DNA of 30,860 nucleotides from JANSWP01 sp041941305. Lineage in GTDB: Bacteria; Bacteroidota; Bacteroidia; Chitinophagales; Saprospiraceae. The stretch is taken from positions 1 to 30,860 of the forward strand of contig JBGTQJ010000088.1 of NCBI GenBank assembly GCA_041941305.1. Reading direction: 5' to 3'. The position numbers were made by a program, and so were the translations under genes. Shown one piece after another: positions 15,704 through 25,400 of the stretch (position 1 is the first letter of the stretch; every line of letters starts with the position of its first letter). Below the pieces are notes generated by a model that was not told where the DNA came from, made no database searches, and worked only from the letters and a program-made list of their open reading frames with translations.

Positions 15704-17704
15704 ATGAAAACCTCTATTTTTTTCCTTTTCTTTCTACTTTGTTCCTTTAGCTTCCTTTTTGATTTCAAGGTAAATTCTTTCTCAGAGTTAAATTCGGGTT
15801 CCACATTTGTAAAAACATATGGACAAACTAATGTAGACGAAAATGCACTGGCTATGACAATTACTCCAGAGGGCAATTTTTTGATTGGTGGCAATCAAGC
15901 CAATAACTCTCTTCTGGTTTATTTGGATGCTGAAGGGGAATTAATTTGGCAAAGAACCATTGATTTTCTCCCTCAAGATGATGATATCTATGATATTCAG
16001 ATTGATGTGGATGGTTTTGTTATTGGCAATGTAAGGTATGCTTTTAATGGAGTCAATACCACTGTTTTATTTAAATATGACTATCTAAATGACAATCTAA
16101 TCTGGACTAAAAATTTTCCAAATCCTGAACAATCCAGATTCTACAGTTTTATTGAAAAACCAAATGGCAACTACTTATTTTTTGGGAGGGTTCAACCAGT
16201 GAACTCTTGTGATGCTGCTTTTTTTGAAATTGACAGAAATACAGGGAATCAGCTTAGCCTCAAAGGTTTTTCGCTTGACAACTGTGAAATTTTCATTCAC
16301 AGTATCCTTGCCGAAAATAGTATTTTCTCAGCGGGAAGATATACTTATGGTGGCGTGGGTGTGGCAGATTTCAGGGCTTCTATTTCTCGGTTTGATCTAA
16401 ACGGAAACGAAATTTGGACCAAAATTTATAATGCTCCAGCCAATTCAATTGCAAGAACATACATGGATTACATTATAGAGGATAACGGACAATTTTTGGC
16501 AGTTGGAAGAGGAGATTTGAATGGAACAGAATTCGAGAATGTTTCCTTCTTTATCTATAATATTGACCCTGATAATGGAAATATTAATTGGGCAAAAAAA
16601 TATGATATACCATCCAGTACTTCAACTCACCCAAAAAATTTAATCCCTCTATCAGATGGCTACCTCTTGCCAGGAGAACATAATTCTAATGGAAATCAAG
16701 ATTATTTTTTGCTCAAAGTTGACAAGGAGGGCAATCCAATTTGGTCAAAATCCTACAAATTAGATGGAAACCAGCAAAATTGGTTTTTACATCGCGATAA
16801 TCATATTTTCTTTTCTGCTACCATTCAAAATCCAAACGGATCAGATACAGATCTTGGTTTTGGGAAACTCAATATGGATGGTTCTTTGGATAACGATTCT
16901 TGTGAAATTGTAGAACCAATTATAGTTGAGGTTACTGATTATTCTAATTGTTATTCTGAATCAATTAATTTAACTGATTATTCGCTTAATGAACAAGTTT
17001 TTTCACAAACAAACAATAGTCAAAATGTAATGCTTGAAACAAAAGAAATTTGTTCATCTATACCCTTGACTGAAGATTGTTTTAACAATATTGATGATAA
17101 TGGAAATGGCTTAACTGATTGTGAAGATGTAGAATGTTTTTGTGAAAACGAGTGCAGATTACTTGCAATTTCAAACCCTTTAAACCTTCCTGATGAATTA
17201 GAAATACCTGAAAACGAACCATATGTCCTTAACACTCAAGTTAACAATGAAGCATTCATAGAAAATATCACCTGGTTACCTGAAAACATATTTAGCTGCC
17301 AAAATTGCCTAAATCCAATTCTAAGCATATCCAATCCACTTTCAATACAAGCTATCATTACGGACATTAATGGCTGTACTTATACGCAGTCTCTATTTGT
17401 AAACATCATCGATGGTCAGAATTGCGACCAAAACTTAGCCATACCCAATGTTTTTTCCCCAAATGATGATGGTATTAATGACACTTTCAAAATACCCGAA
17501 AACCAGGTAAATTGGATAGTAATTTCAATAAAAATATTTAATCGATGGGGTGGGCTAGTTTTTGAAAGCAATGACCCTCATTTTCAATGGGATGGTAATC
17601 TAAATGGGAAATCAGTAGCTAATGACGTTTATGTTTATTTGATCAATGCTCAATGCAATAATAATCTTGAAGTATTTAGTGGTGACCTTACTGTTTTGAG
17701 GTAA
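15704..17704 (+). CDS. Secreted T9SS protein with C-terminal CHU_C (gliding-motility-associated) domain
   Basis: A 666-residue exported protein. The N-terminal signal is MKTSIFFLFFLLCSFSFLF. Residues ~40-400 hold a repeating pattern typical of a beta-propeller: strands such as GELIWQRTI, NLIWTKNF, NEIWTKIY, INWAKKYD and PIWSKSY recur about every 50-70 residues. Near 460-480 is CFNNIDDNGNGLTDCEDVEC, a Cys/Asp-rich loop common in Saprospiria secreted proteins and possibly calcium-binding. The C-terminus is a CHU_C domain: IPNVFSPNDDGINDTFKIP near 579, IFNRWGGLVFES and the final GDLTVLR. This is the type B signal for export and surface attachment by the T9SS. The function is probably surface adhesion or matrix. 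It lies 16 bases after the FkbM gene and may belong to that transcript. Confidence 0.9.
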   Translation: MKTSIFFLFFLLCSFSFLFDFKVNSFSELNSGSTFVKTYGQTNVDENALAMTITPEGNFLIGGNQANNSLLVYLDAEGELIWQRTIDFLPQDDDIYDIQIDVDGFVIGNVRYAFNGVNTTVLFKYDYLNDNLIWTKNFPNPEQSRFYSFIEKPNGNYLFFGRVQPVNSCDAAFFEIDRNTGNQLSLKGFSLDNCEIFIHSILAENSIFSAGRYTYGGVGVADFRASISRFDLNGNEIWTKIYNAPANSIARTYMDYIIEDNGQFLAVGRGDLNGTEFENVSFFIYNIDPDNGNINWAKKYDIPSSTSTHPKNLIPLSDGYLLPGEHNSNGNQDYFLLKVDKEGNPIWSKSYKLDGNQQNWFLHRDNHIFFSATIQNPNGSDTDLGFGKLNMDGSLDNDSCEIVEPIIVEVTDYSNCYSESINLTDYSLNEQVFSQTNNSQNVMLETKEICSSIPLTEDCFNNIDDNGNGLTDCEDVECFCENECRLLAISNPLNLPDELEIPENEPYVLNTQVNNEAFIENITWLPENIFSCQNCLNPILSISNPLSIQAIITDINGCTYTQSLFVNIIDGQNCDQNLAIPNVFSPNDDGINDTFKIPENQVNWIVISIKIFNRWGGLVFESNDPHFQWDGNLNGKSVANDVYVYLINAQCNNNLEVFSGDLTVLR

Positions 17705-17909
17705 TTTTTTCCTTCCATAAAAAAAACTCGACTTCCCCAACTTTTGGGCTTTCAGTATAAAAAAGAGCATTTGCTTCAATTTCATTTTCCTCAATAAAAT
17801 GTTTCATCTCCTTTGGATTTCCACTACTCAATATTAACGGAGCAATTCCAAAAATGAAAATAATTATAGACAGCAAACCACCTATAAGGGCTATGGTGTT
17901 TTTTTTCAT
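17688..17909 (-). CDS. Small single-helix membrane protein, unknown function
   Basis: A 73-residue protein starting MKKNTIALIGGLLSIIIFIFG, a signal anchor or one transmembrane helix. It is followed by a charged 45-residue tail (NPKEMKHFIEENEIEANALF...). No family is recognised. It overlaps the 3' end of the convergent CHU_C gene by 17 bases. The codon pattern and the N-terminal Met-Lys-Lys signal argue for a real gene. On the minus strand it follows the Asp-box propeller gene with a long inverted repeat between. Confidence 0.55.
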   Translation of the reverse strand: MKKNTIALIGGLLSIIIFIFGIAPLILSSGNPKEMKHFIEENEIEANALFYTESPKVGEVEFFLWKEKITSKQ

Positions 17910-17917
17910 TATTTATT

Positions 17918-18020
17918 CTGGGTTCTTGGTTCTGGTTGCTGGGTTCTGGGTTCTGGCAAACTAGGAACCAGCAACAAGTAACCAGAACCCAGCAACTAGC
18001 AACCAGAACCCAGAACCCAG
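17918..18020. repeat. Long stutter palindrome of gggttctgg / ccagaaccc words
   Basis: The left arm 17918-17956 consists of repeated ctgggttc, ttggttc and tggttgctggg words. The right arm 17982-18020 consists of the complementary words. The arms pair at 35 of 39 positions around a 25-base spacer that itself carries ccagcaacaagtaacc. It lies between the propeller gene stop (18025) and the small membrane protein start (17909), both on the minus strand. It would form a very stable RNA hairpin, so it may attenuate or protect the transcript. Confidence 0.9.
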
Positions 18021-18024
18021 TTCC

Positions 18025-21000
18025 TTAATTTATCTCCTTCTCCTTTTTCAAAATAATCGCATCTATCTCAAAATGCTTCACCAAATTATTAAACTCAGGC
18101 AAATCCTTATCCTTCACTTCCTGATATTTTGTCAATTCATCATTTATCAGTTTGGACAGTTCGTCTTTTACCTGAATGGCTTGTTCTGTAGGTGGATAAT
18201 CTCCTCCTCCAGACATGGAATTCAAACTAGCCAATTTGTTCGTTAATCGAATTGGGAAATTGAGTGGATCCTGTCCACTTCTATTTTTAGTTTGGTACAA
18301 AGCTTCTTCTACTTTCGTCATTTTTTCATCTATTTCCTTCGCCTTGTCCAACAATGGTTTTTTGGTCTCATCATCCCCTACCCTTTTGGTATAATTCTTC
18401 ATTTGAGAACGAATCTCCCGTATTTCCTTTATGGCAATATGAGCCTCCGAAACTTTATCCCTAATTTCAGAAATAAAGTCAAATTGTTGTTGGATCCCCT
18501 CATTCGAAACTGGATTTCGAGGGTCTTTTAGAATTTCAAATTCCTGTTCCTGAACCTCTTCACCTACTGTCAATCTCACTAAATATTTGCCGGGAACTGC
18601 TTTAGGTCCATTCATAGATGCCCACCAAAGTATCATGCCTTCAAAGCGTTCGGCATCTGCATAGCGCATATTCCAGACAAAGCGATTGCCTCTCTCCTTA
18701 AGCTTCAATTTCATTTCTTTTTTCTTCGACTTGGTAGAATATTCTCTTATCAAATCTCCATCAGTTTCATGGAAGGACAATTTCACTTCAACCGAATCAG
18801 CAGGTACTTCTTTGAAAAAATAATGAACCATGACTCCACCTGGATGGTTCAGACCTGCATTTTTGACATTTGGATTTTGTCCTCCACCCATTCTGTAACT
18901 GGGCATAGGCTGGTATAGGTGAACATCTTTTTGAGCAACCGCTTCATTTACCTGGTGTAAAACAGTTAGATCATCAATCAGCCAAATACTCCTTCCTTGA
19001 GTCGAAGCCACCAGGTTATCATTTTTTACAGCCAAATCTGTAATTGGAACTATTGGTAAATTCAATTGTAGCGGCTGCCAATTAGCACCATCATCAAAGG
19101 AAATATACATACCCGTTTCTGTTCCGGCATACAGTACACCAGCTTTATTGGGATCTGCCCGTATCACTCTGGTAAAATGTTCATCATTGATGCCATTTAC
19201 AATTTTTGTCCAGGTTTTGCCGTAATCCTTTGTTTTATATAAGTAGGGTTTAAAATCCCCATGTTTGTACATGGTCGCGGCAATGTAACAACCACCATCA
19301 TTGTGAGGATCCGTATCCAGACTATTGATCATAATCCATTCGGGCATGTTGGGTGGCGTTACATTTTCCCAGTTTTTTCCTCCATCCTGTGTTACATGGA
19401 CCAGACCGTCGTCTGAACCCACCCAAATCAAATCTTTTACCCTGTCTGATTCTTCAGCCGCAAAGATGGTACAGTAATATTCAACGGAAGTGTTGTCCTT
19501 GGTAATCGGACCTCCAGAAGGACCCAATTTTGATGGATCATTACGAGTCAAATCCGGACTAATGATTTCCCAGCTTTGCCCTTCATTATAAGAAACATGT
19601 AGATGATTTGAGGCGGTATACAACTTATTATTCTGGTGAGGAGAAAAGAAAATCGGAAAATTCCATTGGAAACGGTAACGCATGCCTTCTGCCCCGTGCC
19701 CCATTGGGTTGTCAGGCCATACATTTACATTTCTGGTCAAATCATTTTTGTGATCCCTTCGCGCCAATAATCCATCATAACAACCTCCGTATACAATATC
19801 TGTGTTAGTTGGGTCAATGGCTATATGACCGCACTCACATCCTGCTGTTCTCTCCCAATCGCGTTCACCAATAGAACTACCGCTTGTTCGGTGATAAACC
19901 CTCTGCGTACTGTTGTCTTGCTGGGCAACATAAATGCGATAAGGAAAATGATCATCCGTTGTAACCCGATAATATTGAGCAGTTGGTTGATTATAATAGG
20001 TGCTCCAGTTTTCACCACCGTCGTAAGTCACCTGTCCACCACCGTCATCTGCAATAACCATTCTGTTGGGATCTTCAGGTGCAATCCACAAATCATGATG
20101 GTCCCCGTGAGGTGTTCTGATTCTTTCAAAAGATTTACCTCCATCTTTCGATTTATGGAAGCCAACATTTACAACATAAACGACATCTTCGTCATGTGTA
20201 TCGGCATATATTCGCGTATAATACCAGGCTCTCTGACGCAACTTGCGTTCTTCATTTATTTTTCGCCAGGTTTTCCCACCATTTTCTGACCGGAAAACGC
20301 CACCATTTTGAGCTTCTACAATCGCCCAGACTCGATCAGGATTTACAGGAGAAACCGTAATTCCAATAATGCCTAAGGTATCTTTTTGGGGCAAACCTTC
20401 ATTTCTGCTGATGTCTGTCCAGGTATCTCCACCGTCTGTACTTTTCCACATGCTACTACCCTCTCCACCACTAGATAAGCTCCAGGGGTTTCTTCTTACA
20501 CGCCACATGGAGGCATATAAGACCCGGGCATTGGAAGGGTCAAAAGTTAAATCCACCGCCCCAACTTCATCATTAACATACAAGATTTTCTCCCAGGTTT
20601 TACCCCCATCCGCACTTCTATACACTCCTCTTTCCTCGTGTGCCTTGTAGATATTACCCATCACTGCTGCATAAACCAAATCCGGATTTTTTGGATGTAT
20701 CCGAATTCTGGGAATGTGTCTGGATTCTGAAAGCCCCAGATGTTCCCAGGTTTTGCCGGCATCCAAGCTTTTCCAAATGCCATATCCACTGGAAACATTT
20801 CCACGAACCGTTACTTCACCACCTCCAACATAAATAACATTGGGATCGTATTCACTCACTGCCACTGCGCCAATTGAGCCACCGAAATATCCGTCAGAGA
20901 TATTTTCCCAATGCTGACCACCATTAGCAGTTTTCCAAACGCCACCACCAGCTGCACCAAAGTAATACAAGTGAGGCTTACCAGGAACCCCGGTACAAGC

Positions 21001-21210
21001 AGCAGAACGCCCTCCTCTATAAGGTCCAATGCTACGCCATTCAAGGGCATTGAAGAGTACTTCATCGTATTTTTGGACGGTGGGTGCAGGTGTTGTATTT
21101 GCCTTTTGTTTTTTCTTTTGAGCAAATGAATCCGGCAAGAATAAAAGGAAAAAGGTTAGGACAAAAAAAACGGTTAAGTTGCTTTGTTTCATTTTGTGAA
21201 AGTTTTTCAT
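18025..21210 (-). CDS. Secreted Asp-box (sortilin/VPS10-like) beta-propeller protein
   Basis: A 1061-residue exported protein of the bacterial BNR/VPS10-like family, often annotated as glycosyl hydrolase. After a signal peptide (...FFVLTFFLLFLPDSFAQ) comes WRSIGPYRGGRSAACTGVPG. Then there are about ten Asp-box motifs (S/T-x-D/N-x-G-x-x-W): TANGGQHW, SLDAGKTW, SADGGKTW, STDGGDTW, SENGGKTW, SKDGGKSF, TYDGGENW, TQDGGKNW, TKDYGKTW, SFDDGANW. These place each blade in a large propeller covering roughly residues 45-760. The C-terminal ~300 residues contain a beta domain (VEVKLSFHETDGDLIREYST) and a Lys/Glu-rich helical tail. No catalytic residues of a glycosidase are evident, so a binding or protein-sorting role is as likely. 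Starts at 21210 or 21192 are both plausible; the frame also has an ATG at 21237. No T9SS tail is seen. Confidence 0.87.
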   Translation of the reverse strand: MKNFHKMKQSNLTVFFVLTFFLLFLPDSFAQKKKQKANTTPAPTVQKYDEVLFNALEWRSIGPYRGGRSAACTGVPGKPHLYYFGAAGGGVWKTANGGQHWENISDGYFGGSIGAVAVSEYDPNVIYVGGGEVTVRGNVSSGYGIWKSLDAGKTWEHLGLSESRHIPRIRIHPKNPDLVYAAVMGNIYKAHEERGVYRSADGGKTWEKILYVNDEVGAVDLTFDPSNARVLYASMWRVRRNPWSLSSGGEGSSMWKSTDGGDTWTDISRNEGLPQKDTLGIIGITVSPVNPDRVWAIVEAQNGGVFRSENGGKTWRKINEERKLRQRAWYYTRIYADTHDEDVVYVVNVGFHKSKDGGKSFERIRTPHGDHHDLWIAPEDPNRMVIADDGGGQVTYDGGENWSTYYNQPTAQYYRVTTDDHFPYRIYVAQQDNSTQRVYHRTSGSSIGERDWERTAGCECGHIAIDPTNTDIVYGGCYDGLLARRDHKNDLTRNVNVWPDNPMGHGAEGMRYRFQWNFPIFFSPHQNNKLYTASNHLHVSYNEGQSWEIISPDLTRNDPSKLGPSGGPITKDNTSVEYYCTIFAAEESDRVKDLIWVGSDDGLVHVTQDGGKNWENVTPPNMPEWIMINSLDTDPHNDGGCYIAATMYKHGDFKPYLYKTKDYGKTWTKIVNGINDEHFTRVIRADPNKAGVLYAGTETGMYISFDDGANWQPLQLNLPIVPITDLAVKNDNLVASTQGRSIWLIDDLTVLHQVNEAVAQKDVHLYQPMPSYRMGGGQNPNVKNAGLNHPGGVMVHYFFKEVPADSVEVKLSFHETDGDLIREYSTKSKKKEMKLKLKERGNRFVWNMRYADAERFEGMILWWASMNGPKAVPGKYLVRLTVGEEVQEQEFEILKDPRNPVSNEGIQQQFDFISEIRDKVSEAHIAIKEIREIRSQMKNYTKRVGDDETKKPLLDKAKEIDEKMTKVEEALYQTKNRSGQDPLNFPIRLTNKLASLNSMSGGGDYPPTEQAIQVKDELSKLINDELTKYQEVKDKDLPEFNNLVKHFEIDAIILKKEKEIN

Positions 21211-21294
21211 ACAAATCTTTGTTCGGTCGACGGCCATTGATTACGGTGATCGACTTCCTTAAAAATTAATTTTCAAATTAAATATTATAAAATC

Positions 21295-21822
21295 TCAATT
21301 TTCTAATAATTCTTCTTCATTTTGGATTTTCACTCCTTTAATAATATAGGTATTTGCAATCATGTCATGCCAACCTCTTCGCTCTTTATTAAACAAGACC
21401 CAGATAAAACCAAGCATCAAAACTATGTAAGAAAGAATTTTGCTTAGATTCCGGATAATTGATTTTGCTAATGTAATTCTGTTGCCATTTTCATCAACTA
21501 CCTTGATTTTCATATTAATTTTACCATAAGTTCCCTGGTATTTGGAAGCATCCATAATGATTGAATAAAATATCCAAATTAAAATTGATGAATAACGCAC
21601 TAAATATTTGGCAATGTATTTCTCTTGATATTCTTCACCTAACCACATGGCAGTTTCATCAGAATCTGCAAAATAATTGAAACCCAAAACATAATTGCAA
21701 ACCAATCCAACTATCAAAATAATTGGAAATAGATCGATAAAATATGCTCCTACTCTGGAATCAAATCCTGCAAATTCAAAATTTGGTTTGGCGTAGGAAA
21801 CATCTAAAATTTTGTTTTCCAT
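21295..21822 (-). CDS. RDD-family membrane protein
   Basis: A 175-residue protein with three or four hydrophobic helices. FDSRVGAYFIDLFPIILIVG, with Arg and Asp at the start of the first helix, is the RDD signature. YGKINMKIKVVDENGNRITL followed by a third helix and RRGWHDMIANTYII completes the family pattern. Some RDD proteins are proposed ion antiporters, but the role here is unknown. The start at 21822 (MENKILDV) is preferred to the longer frame (21867) since it gives the typical short N-terminal tail. It is followed, 84 bases on, by the propeller gene on the same strand. Confidence 0.85.
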   Translation of the reverse strand: MENKILDVSYAKPNFEFAGFDSRVGAYFIDLFPIILIVGLVCNYVLGFNYFADSDETAMWLGEEYQEKYIAKYLVRYSSILIWIFYSIIMDASKYQGTYGKINMKIKVVDENGNRITLAKSIIRNLSKILSYIVLMLGFIWVLFNKERRGWHDMIANTYIIKGVKIQNEEELLEN

Positions 21823-21867
21823 TTTGTCGTGTTTTTTTTGATTAAGAAGTAAATAGAGTGCTTGCAA

Positions 21868-22408
21868 GATAATAATTTGACAAAAATTACTGCATTTTCA
21901 TATACATCAAAAAAATCTTAAATCATTTACATCGAAAAATCAATCATTTAGACATTTAAAATAATCCTTATTTAATAATTACCATTTTTGGGTTATTCAA
22001 TAAAATAAAGCTGGATACATTTTTGCAAAACATGACGTAAATAACTAATTTATAGAAATTTATAATATTTTATTTTTCACATAAAAATTTACCACATAAG
22101 CATAACAGAATCGAGCACTAAGCATACTATGAGAGACTAACACATTTTTGCTTCCAACCTACTTTCCTACTAGCTTCCATATTCCTACACTAATTCTCGT
22201 CATTTTTTCAGAATAAAAAAAGATAACTACATCGCTATTGCTCTATCCTCTGTAGAGAATTTGGGAGGATTGAGAATTTGAGAAATTGAAAATAAATCAC
22301 TTTAAGGTTTTTTATTCTCTATCACTCCTATTCTCACACTCTCAATCTCTGAGGGTAATAAGAGCCTGCCCTGCTAGCAAACACTTTAACTAAAAACTAC
22401 ATCCAAAA
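21868..22408. other. AT-rich intergenic region with an imperfect inverted repeat
   Basis: About 540 bases upstream of the large T9SS protein gene and of the divergent RDD gene. The first 330 bases are very AT-rich with no gene seen. At 22253-22352 gagaatttgggaggattgagaatttgag words face ctcctattctcacactctcaatctct words, a loose member of the stutter-palindrome class. The promoter of the large gene must lie here but no clear TAnnTTTG box was identified. Confidence 0.5.
22253..22352. repeat. Loose stutter palindrome (gagaatttg / ctcaatctc words)
   Basis: Purine-rich repeated words (gagaattt, ggaggattgagaatttgag) on the left and pyrimidine-rich complements (ttattctctatcactcctattctcac, ctcaatctctgag) on the right, with aaataaatcactttaaggtttttta at the centre. 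Pairing is imperfect. It ends about 57 bases before the T9SS protein start and would be in its leader if transcription begins upstream of it. Confidence 0.5.
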
Positions 22409-25400
22409 ATGAACCTTGTTACTAGAAAAATGAAACTCATGAATATTCCTAAATGGAAGGCAAGTGGAGGCATGGTGCTTCTTCTTTTTGGTTTTTGCTT
22501 TATTTCACAAGCCAACAATCTTTATAATCTTTCCTGCAATAATGAAGTACATGTATCGCTCGGACAAAACGGAGAGGCTGAAATCCAACCTGAAATGTTA
22601 TTGAGCAACACATTTCCAAACTATGATGATTTTGTGGTTGATATTACGGACAATGATGGTATTTCCTATGGAAACACTGTAGACTGCAACCATATTGGAG
22701 AAGAGATGATTGGAAAAGTGACCAATATGATCAATAATAATTCTTGTTGGTCATATGTAGTTGTGGAAGATAAATCAGGACCCAAGTTTCAATGTCCTGC
22801 CCTTCCAGTTCCAATACAATGTGATGAAAATTATCAAAATTATCCAGCACCAAACGCCATTGACAATTGTGATGACCAGGCTTTGGTGGTATTTGTTAGT
22901 GAAGATATTGATGATTCCAACATTTGTGATGAAGTATGGATTACCAGACATTGGTTGGCAGTTGACTGGTTTGGGAATGAAACGGAATGTGAGCAAAAAT
23001 TGCACATTACAGCTTCTGAGGTAGATTTTCCAAGTGACATTTCCTGGACTTGTGATGAATATGCCGAGTATCCAAATATTACAGATGCTGCTCCCTTACA
23101 TGACTCCCTAAATATGACTGGCTCAGGCTTACCTGGGGGTGTGAATGGAATCTATTGTCATTATAATTTCAACTTTTCGGACGATACGCTTTCATCTTGT
23201 GGATATACCTTTAAAATATTGCGTACCTGGTTGGTTTTCAATTGGTGTACGAGCCAGGTAATTCTGGAAGATAATGATGGTGATACCAATGAACAAATCA
23301 TTGAAATTGTAGATAAAACAGGACCTGAGATTGTAGCAGCACCTTTTACAGTAGATGCCAACAATCCAGGCACAGTTGGATTATTATGCAAATCCACTGA
23401 ATTTTTACCTACAGCTGAAGTCACAGATAATTGCAACGATTATAGCCTACGCATTTTCACACCAATAGGTGAAGCCACTTATGTAAATGGGGTGGACGGT
23501 TCCGAAGGAGGTTACATTCCATGGCCAGGCTTGAATATAGGTAGTCATTTTATCACCTACAGGGCTACTGATGCCTGTGGAAATGAAACGGAGCTAGATG
23601 TTCTGGTAAATGTAAAAGATTTAACTCCTCCAGCCGCTATTTGCGATTTAATAACAGATGCCAATGTTACAAATGAAGGCTGGGTAGAGGTTTATGCAGA
23701 AACCTTCGATGACGGTAGCTATGACAATTGCTGTATCGACCATTATGAAGTTAAACGGATGGAAGAGCCAGATTCTGAATTCAAGGAATCTATCATTTTT
23801 ACTTGTGAAGATAGTGTGGAGACAGTCGTTTTTCGCGTATTTGATTGTTTTGACAACTTCAATGAATGTATGGTCATTGTTAATGTAAATGATAACATTC
23901 TACCGATTTGCGTAGCTCCTGATCCAATGACCGTAACCTGTTTGGACATTCCTGCGGGTTTGGATTTAGACGATTCTGATGCCTTAACAGACCTTTTTGG
24001 TGCTCCTTCCCATTATGACAATTGTAGCTCAAATATCGAAGAATTGACTGCTATTGGAAATATCTACTGCGGAGATGGTTTCATTACACGTCAGTTTGTA
24101 GCAACAGATGAAACGAGCAATCTTTCAGCCTCTTGTTTTCAGCAAATTACCATCATTGGGGCATCAGATTGGGAAATTCATTTCCCGGCTGACTGGTATG
24201 GTTCCTGTGGCTCAGTAGATTCTTCCAATCACGTGATTATTGATAATGATGGTTGTGATTTATTTGCAATTACCTTTTCAGATCAATTATACAATGTTTC
24301 AAGTGACAGCGCTTGCAAACAAATATTAAGAACCTGGGAAGTTATCAACTGGTGTGATTATATTCCACTTTCCAGCCCCTTTGTTGTCAATCGAGATCCT
24401 GACGGCAAAACAATTGACGATACTACCCACGGAAACTTTGCCTATTTAAGCTACCAGCAAACAATATGGATTACAGATGGCAATGCTCCATTAATAACTT
24501 ACAATGGGGATACAGAATTTTGCAGTTTGGACACCAATTGTTCTACTGGTGATGTGCAAATTCCAGTCACCATTCAAGACGAATGTACCGATGATATCGA
24601 ATTGACTTATGAACTGGATTTGGATAGCGATGGTACGATGGATGGTTCAGGAAATGGTGAATTCTCAGGTACCCTTCCATTTGGCAATCATACCCTAAAT
24701 TACATAGCATTAGATGCATGTGGGAATGAATCAGATTTGGAAATTGCATTTATTGTAGAAGATTGCAAGAAGCCCGTAGCGATTTGTGAAAATGGATTAA
24801 TTGTGGAAATCATGCAAACTCAGGAGATTGAGGTTTGCGCTGCATCATTAAATCACGGAAGTTATGACAATTGCCCAGGCGATTTAATAATTTCCTTTTC
24901 AGCTGATACGACGCATCAATGTCAGGTCTTTTATTGTGAAGATGTTCCTCCATTGGTTCCAGTTGAAATCTGGATTACAGACGCGAATGGAAACCAGGAT
25001 TTTTGTACTACTTTCATTGACATCCAAGACAATGGCTGGCATTGTGAAGCTGGTGACGATCCATTGATTTCAGGAACTATCCAAAATGAAGCAGGAGATG
25101 GATTGGTTGGTGTTGGAGTAAGTCTAAATGGTACAAATGAGGTATTTACTTCAACCGATGGCTTATATGAGTTTATGGATTTACAGGCCGGTGAAGATTA
25201 CACAATTGCTCCTCAAAAAGATACAGACCCACTAAACGGCGTTTCTACTTTTGATTTGGTTTTGATTTCCAAACACATCCTGAGTACCCAATTATTGAAT
25301 TCTCCATATAAAATGATTGCTGCGGATGTCAATCGTTCTGCTGCCATCACCACCTTTGATCTCGTTGAATTGCGAAAGATGATTCTTTTTATTCAGGATG

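Noticed and set aside
17918..18020. CRISPR array reading of the repeated gggttctgg / ccagaaccc words
   Set aside because: Repeat units are only 7-9 bases, without unique spacers, and form a palindrome; no cas gene is nearby.
19825..20289. A 154-codon plus-strand frame within the Asp-box propeller gene
   Set aside because: It is the antisense shadow of a well-supported gene and has no family resemblance of its own.
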